A stretch of 10,018 nucleotides of DNA from Hyphomicrobiales bacterium (GTDB lineage Bacteria > Pseudomonadota > Alphaproteobacteria > Rhizobiales > Devosiaceae), in NCBI GenBank assembly GCA_028290345.1, contig JAQGKB010000337.1, positions 1 to 10,018 of the forward strand, in the 5' to 3' direction. The notes beneath the pieces were generated by a model. That model was given only the letters and a program-made list of their open reading frames with translations, was not told where the DNA came from and did no database searches. Positions 7,000 to 10,018 of this stretch are shown here, in pieces. The stretch's first letter is position 1. Each line of letters starts with the position of its first letter. The position numbers were made by a program, and so were the translations under genes.

Positions 7000-8013
7000 C
7001 TAGAGCAGGCCTGCGTCGGTCATCAGATCGGAGACCTTCTTGCTGTTCAGCTTGGACGGATCGAGCTTGGGGGCATGCAGGTCCACCAGCGGCACCAGCT
7101 TGGGGTTGGAGTCCGCGCCCGTGCCAACGGCATATTCGAACGAATTGCCGGTCTTGAGGATTTCCTGCCCGGCCTTGCCGGTTATCCACCTGATGAAAGC
7201 CTGCGCCTCGGCCGCGTGCTTGCTGGAGGCGAGCACGCCGCCGCCGGAGGTGCTGACGAAGGCACCCGGATCCTCGTTGCGGAAGTAATGCAGGTCGACG
7301 TTGGCACTGTTTTCGCCGGTCTTGGCCTGATCGCCAAAGAAGTAATAGTGATAGATGATCGCGCCATCGACTTCGCCGGCATTGACCGCCTTCATGGCAA
7401 CGCCGTTGCCCTTGTAGGCCAGGGCGTTCTGCTTCATTGCCTTGAGCCAATCGCTGGTGGCCTGCGTGCCCTTGAGTTCGAGCAGCGCGCTGACGATGGC
7501 CTGGAAATCGGCGCCGGACGGCGAAGCACCCCAGCGGCCCTGCCATTGCGGAGCCGCAAGATCGAGCAGCGACTTGGGGAGATCGGCCGGCTTCAGCTTG
7601 GTCTTGTTGTAGGCGAAAACCGTGCTGCGAGCCGCGATGCCGGTCCACTTTCCATCTGAGGGGCGGAAGGCTTCCGGCACCTGCTGCAGGGTATCGGCGT
7701 TGAGCGGCGCGAGGAGACCCGCGCCATCGACAAGGCCCATTGCCGGAGAATTTTCGGTGAGGAACACATCGGCGGGCGAGGCTGCGCCTTCCTGCACCAA
7801 CTGGTTGCCCAATTCGGTATCGCTGCCGTTGCGCAGCGTGACCTTGATGCCGGTCTCCTTGGTGAAACCATCGGCCCAGGCCTGGGTGAGACTTTCATGC
7901 TGCGCGTTATAGACGAGGATGCCGTTATCGGTACTCTGAGCCTTGGCAATTGCCGGCGTTGCTATCATGGCCAGCGCCAGCGCGGCGCTGATAAAACGAG
8001 ACGGAGACAACAC
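7000..8013 (-). CDS. fbpA: Ferric-iron ABC transporter periplasmic binding protein (FbpA-like)
   Basis: From the GTG at 8013 the product has 337 residues and starts with a clean secretion signal: 'RFISAALALAMIATPAIAKA' (6-25), cleaved near Ala25. The mature protein matches FbpA/FutA-type binding proteins. The residues expected to hold Fe(III) are visible: His39 in 'VYNAQHESL', Glu87 in 'ADVFLTENSP', and the tyrosine pair Tyr223-Tyr224 in 'IIYHYYFFGD'. It would deliver periplasmic ferric iron to the permease encoded next. An upstream ATG at 8097 would add 28 residues, but it has no ribosome site, overlaps a candidate RirA box and would bury the signal peptide. The GTG has AAAGGG 7 nt upstream. 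Related proteins such as AfuA bind sugar phosphates, so iron is a strong inference, not proof. Confidence 0.87.
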   Translation of the reverse strand: MLSPSRFISAALALAMIATPAIAKAQSTDNGILVYNAQHESLTQAWADGFTKETGIKVTLRNGSDTELGNQLVQEGAASPADVFLTENSPAMGLVDGAGLLAPLNADTLQQVPEAFRPSDGKWTGIAARSTVFAYNKTKLKPADLPKSLLDLAAPQWQGRWGASPSGADFQAIVSALLELKGTQATSDWLKAMKQNALAYKGNGVAMKAVNAGEVDGAIIYHYYFFGDQAKTGENSANVDLHYFRNEDPGAFVSTSGGGVLASSKHAAEAQAFIRWITGKAGQEILKTGNSFEYAVGTGADSNPKLVPLVDLHAPKLDPSKLNSKKVSDLMTDAGLL

Positions 8014-8020
8014 TGAAACA

Positions 8021-8026
8021 CCCTTT
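8021..8026 (-). promoter_or_regulatory. Ribosome binding site deciding the fbpA start
   Basis: AAAGGG on the minus strand lies 7 nt before the GTG at 8013. The upstream ATG at 8097 has only AT-rich sequence in front of it. This supports the shorter protein with a normal signal peptide. Confidence 0.5.
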
Positions 8027-8076
8027 AGAACGGACGATTTGCGCTGCTGCAGCGCTTGCTCGACGTTCTGGCCATA

Positions 8077-8095
8077 GTTGACTGGTTGCGTCAAC
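8077..8095. promoter_or_regulatory. IRO-like box (candidate RirA site) upstream of fbpA
   Basis: GTTGAC (8077-8082) and GTCAAC (8090-8095) form a perfect 6-bp inverted repeat around TGGTTGC. This contains TGA-N9-TCA, the IRO-box pattern recognised by RirA, the iron-sulfur repressor of iron-uptake genes in rhizobia and relatives. It sits 64 nt before the proposed fbpA start and 7 nt from the ICE-like box. The repeat is direct observation; the regulator is inferred. Confidence 0.55.
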
Positions 8096-8102
8096 ATTTA
8101 TG

Positions 8103-8121
8103 TTTTAGAAGCATTCTTATA
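8103..8121. promoter_or_regulatory. ICE-like box (candidate Irr site) upstream of fbpA
   Basis: TTTTAGAA-GCA-TTCTTATA contains the Irr 'iron control element' pattern TTTAGAA-N3-TTCTAAA with 12 of 14 positions matching: the left arm is perfect and the right arm has two mismatches. Irr is the haem-responsive Fur-family regulator of Hyphomicrobiales and their relatives. The minus-strand sequence TATAAG inside the box could be a -10 for fbpA. Assignment is by pattern recall only. Confidence 0.6.
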
Positions 8122-8272
8122 ATGGTTCTAATTCACTCCTAAGACTGACTTGCTATTGCCTCCGAACGTCCGAGCAACCTTGAATTTCTGGCCTCGCACC
8201 ATTGTCCGAAATCGCCTAGCAGGCGCCGCCTTGCGGTCATGAAAATTCTTGGTGCGGCTGGTCTTGTTCGCT

Positions 8273-8292
8273 GGTCGCCGCATGCGCCGACC
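8273..8292. repeat. 20-bp near-perfect palindrome upstream of the response regulator
   Basis: GGTCGCCGCA and TGCGCCGACC are reverse complements except for one mismatched pair (8278 with 8287), centred between 8282 and 8283. It ends 44 nt before the response-regulator ATG. It could be a dimeric regulator's operator or an mRNA hairpin. There is no following T-tract, so it does not look like a terminator. Confidence 0.5.
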
Positions 8293-8336
8293 CCTGCCGT
8301 ATTTCCATGACGAGAGAGGAGGCCTAGTTTTACATC

Positions 8337-9002
8337 ATGCGCATTCTTCTCGTGGAAGACGACCAGATGATCGGCAGCAGCCTGAGTCTGGCGCTGCGGC
8401 GCGACGGCATGGCGGTCGACTGGGTGCATGACGGCGACACGGCGCTCGAAGCGCTGGCTTCGGGCGAGCACAATCTGGTGCTACTCGATCTGGGGCTGCC
8501 GGGTACCGGAGGGCTTGAGGTGCTGGCCGCAACGCGACGCCGCCAGGACAAGCGCCCGGTGCTCATCATCACGGCGCGCGACGATGTGGAGACCCGCATC
8601 GAGGGGCTCGATCTCGGCGCCGACGACTTCATCGTAAAACCATTCGACTTCAAGGAACTGGCAGCCCGTATCCGGGCGGTGGCGCGGCGGCAGAACGGGC
8701 ACGCGGCCTCGGCGATCATTGCGGGCGAAATCACCCTCGACCTCGCCACGCACGAGGTCAGCTATCGCGGCATCGTCGAAGTGCTGCCGGCGCGGGAATT
8801 CACGCTGCTCGAGGCCTTGTGCGAGCGACCGGGAACCATCCTCTCGCGGGCCCAACTCGAAGACCGGCTTTACGGCTGGGGCGACGAGGTCGAAAGCAAT
8901 GCCGTGGACGTGCTGATCCACTATGTGCGGCGCCGCTTCGACAAGGATATCGTGCGCAATGTTCGCGGCGCGGGATGGATGGTGATAAAATCCCGGCAAT
9001 GA
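8337..9002 (+). CDS. Two-component response regulator, OmpR class (TctD/QseB-like)
   Basis: The 221-residue protein has a receiver domain at 1-112, with the acidic pocket Glu7-Asp8-Asp9, phospho-acceptor Asp51 in 'LLDLGLPG', Thr79 and Lys101 in 'IVKPF'. An OmpR-type winged helix follows at about 125-219, with 'LPAREFTLLEAL', 'ILSRAQLEDRLYGW' and 'NAVDVLIHYVRRRFD'. It would bind DNA and change transcription after phosphorylation by the kinase encoded next, with which it overlaps by ATGA. The ATG is fixed by an in-frame TAG nine bases upstream, but AGGAGG (8317-8322) is 14 nt away, unusually far. The gene is divergent from fbpABC. TctD-like regulators often control tricarboxylate uptake, so a citrate or iron-citrate signal is possible but unproven. 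Confidence 0.93.
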   Translation: MRILLVEDDQMIGSSLSLALRRDGMAVDWVHDGDTALEALASGEHNLVLLDLGLPGTGGLEVLAATRRRQDKRPVLIITARDDVETRIEGLDLGADDFIVKPFDFKELAARIRAVARRQNGHAASAIIAGEITLDLATHEVSYRGIVEVLPAREFTLLEALCERPGTILSRAQLEDRLYGWGDEVESNAVDVLIHYVRRRFDKDIVRNVRGAGWMVIKSRQ

Positions 9003-10018
9003 CCACGCTGCGCCGCCAGCTCTACGTATCGATCATCCTCCTGCTCACCGCCGCTGGCATTGCCGGCGGCGTAAGTGCCTATTTCGTGGCGCGGCAGGAA
9101 CCGGACGCCTTCCTCGACGGGCAGTTGAAGCAGATCGCGCTCTATGTCGGCGACATCAAGCGACCCGCGCCCCCGCCCGATCCCGGTTCGCAGCCGCTCG
9201 ATCCGGACGACGCGATCGTCATCCAGATCTGGGATGCGGCGGGCGTGCCGGTCCGGCTCTCCAACCCCGCTATCACCATTCCGCGGCAGGCGGCGACCGG
9301 GTTCAGCGACACCAGGGCGGTCAACGATGCCTGGCGCACCTATACGCTGGTTTCGCCGGACCGGATCATCCAGGTCTCGCAGCGTGCCAGCGTGCGTGGG
9401 GAACTCGCGACCGACAGTGCCTTGCGCGCCATCCTTCCGGTGCTGGCCCTGATCCCATTGTCGTGGCTCGTGGTGGGCGGGGTGATCACCCGTATCCTGA
9501 AGCCGATCACGACGCTGGCCGAGAGCGTGCGGCGGCGGCCGGCGGGCAGTTCCCAACCGCTCGATCTCACCGGGCTGCCAAGCGAAGTGGTGCCGGTGGT
9601 CGCGGCGGTCAACGAACTTTTGGGGAGGCAACACGATCTGCTCGAATCGCGCCAGCGCTTCATCGCCGACGCGGCGCATCAATTGCGCACGCCGTTGACT
9701 GCCCTGCGATTACAGGCGGAAAATCTCGGGCACGCCGAAAATCTCGAGGAAGTTGCAGGCCTCGTCGGTGAGATCCAGGGCGGCCTCAGCCGGATGACCA
9801 CCTTGACCAGCCAGTTACTGAGGTTGGCGCGGGCGGACCAGCCGGCCTCGGCGGCAGCAATGAAGCGGCACGATCTTTCCGATATCGTTCGCGAGGTGGT
9901 GGCCGAGGCGCTGCCGCTGGCCGAAAGCCTCGACATCGATCTGGGGCTCAGCGCTGATGAACCCATTCCCTTGCAGTGCGTCCGCGATGACGTGCGGATG
10001 ATGATCGGCAATCTGGTC
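8999..10018 (+). CDS. Sensor histidine kinase, TctE/QseC-like (3' end outside the window)
   Basis: The reading frame is open from the ATG at 8999 to the window edge, giving 340 residues without a stop. Segments in order are a membrane helix (about 9-31), a periplasmic sensor region (32-142) with a proline-rich stretch 'RPAPPPDPG', a second helix (143-165), a HAMP-like linker (166-215) and a dimerisation/phospho-acceptor domain with His227 in 'FIADAAHQLRTPL' (221-233). That H-box wording is typical of TctE kinases. The ATPase domain is cut just as the N-box begins ('DDVRMMIGNLV', 330-340), so roughly 100-120 residues are missing. It would sense an extracytoplasmic signal and phosphorylate the response regulator encoded upstream, with which it overlaps by 4 nt. 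Confidence 0.92.
   Translation, partial: MTTLRRQLYVSIILLLTAAGIAGGVSAYFVARQEPDAFLDGQLKQIALYVGDIKRPAPPPDPGSQPLDPDDAIVIQIWDAAGVPVRLSNPAITIPRQAATGFSDTRAVNDAWRTYTLVSPDRIIQVSQRASVRGELATDSALRAILPVLALIPLSWLVVGGVITRILKPITTLAESVRRRPAGSSQPLDLTGLPSEVVPVVAAVNELLGRQHDLLESRQRFIADAAHQLRTPLTALRLQAENLGHAENLEEVAGLVGEIQGGLSRMTTLTSQLLRLARADQPASAAAMKRHDLSDIVREVVAEALPLAESLDIDLGLSADEPIPLQCVRDDVRMMIGNLV

Larger units (their letters stand above)
8014..8336. other. Divergent control region between fbpA and the two-component genes
   Basis: No conventional gene is seen in this 323-nt stretch. Read from fbpA outward it holds the ribosome site, a TTTAGAA half-site (8024-8030), a perfect hairpin with arms GCGCTG and CAGCGC (8041-8055), the IRO-like box (8077-8095), the ICE-like box (8103-8121), and then about 150 nt with no obvious motif. 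Nearest the response regulator come two tiny overlapping rightward ORFs (8239-8310 and 8307-8327) and a 20-bp near-palindrome (8273-8292). It must contain the promoters for both directions; no strong -35/-10 pair stands out. Confidence 0.6.

Noticed and set aside
6977..7002. GCGTCAAC followed by GGTTCTA in the fbpA-fbpB gap, echoing the same two words at 8088-8130
   Set aside because: The spacing differs and neither TGA-N9-TCA nor an ICE dyad is formed. It overlaps the end of fbpA and is best treated as coincidence.
8481..8999. Leftward 172-residue open frame opposite the response regulator
   Set aside because: The plus-strand frame has all receiver and winged-helix residues; this is a shadow frame.

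Overview
The window is GC-rich, densely packed bacterial chromosome. The best guess is an alphaproteobacterium of the Hyphomicrobiales (Rhizobiales) type. This rests on protein character (a GreA/GreB-like factor with the 'RYWASR' segment, a TctDE-like two-component pair) and on two candidate iron-regulatory sites, an Irr-type ICE box and a RirA-type IRO box, which are known from that group. A genus cannot be assigned from sequence alone. No tRNA, rRNA, CRISPR array, insertion sequence or other mobile element was found.

Left part (1-1663): the left edge holds a perfect 16-bp palindrome resembling a LacI-family operator. It is followed by two leftward genes, a small GreA/GreB-family elongation factor (146-613) and a LysR-type regulator (653-1591). 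A 72-bp divergent promoter region separates the LysR gene from the next block.

Middle (1664-4322, rightward): an MFS transporter of the CynX/NimT branch, a DoxX-like four-helix membrane protein overlapping it by ATGA, and, after a 68-nt gap, a protein-L-isoaspartate methyltransferase-like protein with a twin-arginine signal peptide. The LysR protein is the likely regulator of the transporter/DoxX pair.

Right-centre (4326-8013, leftward): a complete FbpABC-type ferric-iron ABC importer, transcribed as binding protein, fused two-domain permease, ATPase. The binding protein keeps the His, Glu and Tyr-Tyr positions expected for iron binding. Its upstream region carries the ICE-like and IRO-like sites, consistent with iron control. 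The importer ends only 3 nt from the convergent methyltransferase gene.

Right edge (8337-10018, rightward): a TctD/QseB-like response regulator and its histidine kinase, overlapping by ATGA. The kinase runs off the window just as its N-box begins. The pair is divergent from the iron importer across a roughly 320-nt control region that also holds a near-perfect 20-bp palindrome and two tiny overlapping ORFs. The strongest second-look items are the dual iron-regulatory sites (which also argue for a later fbpA start than the longest ORF), the exported methyltransferase, and the unassigned palindromes.
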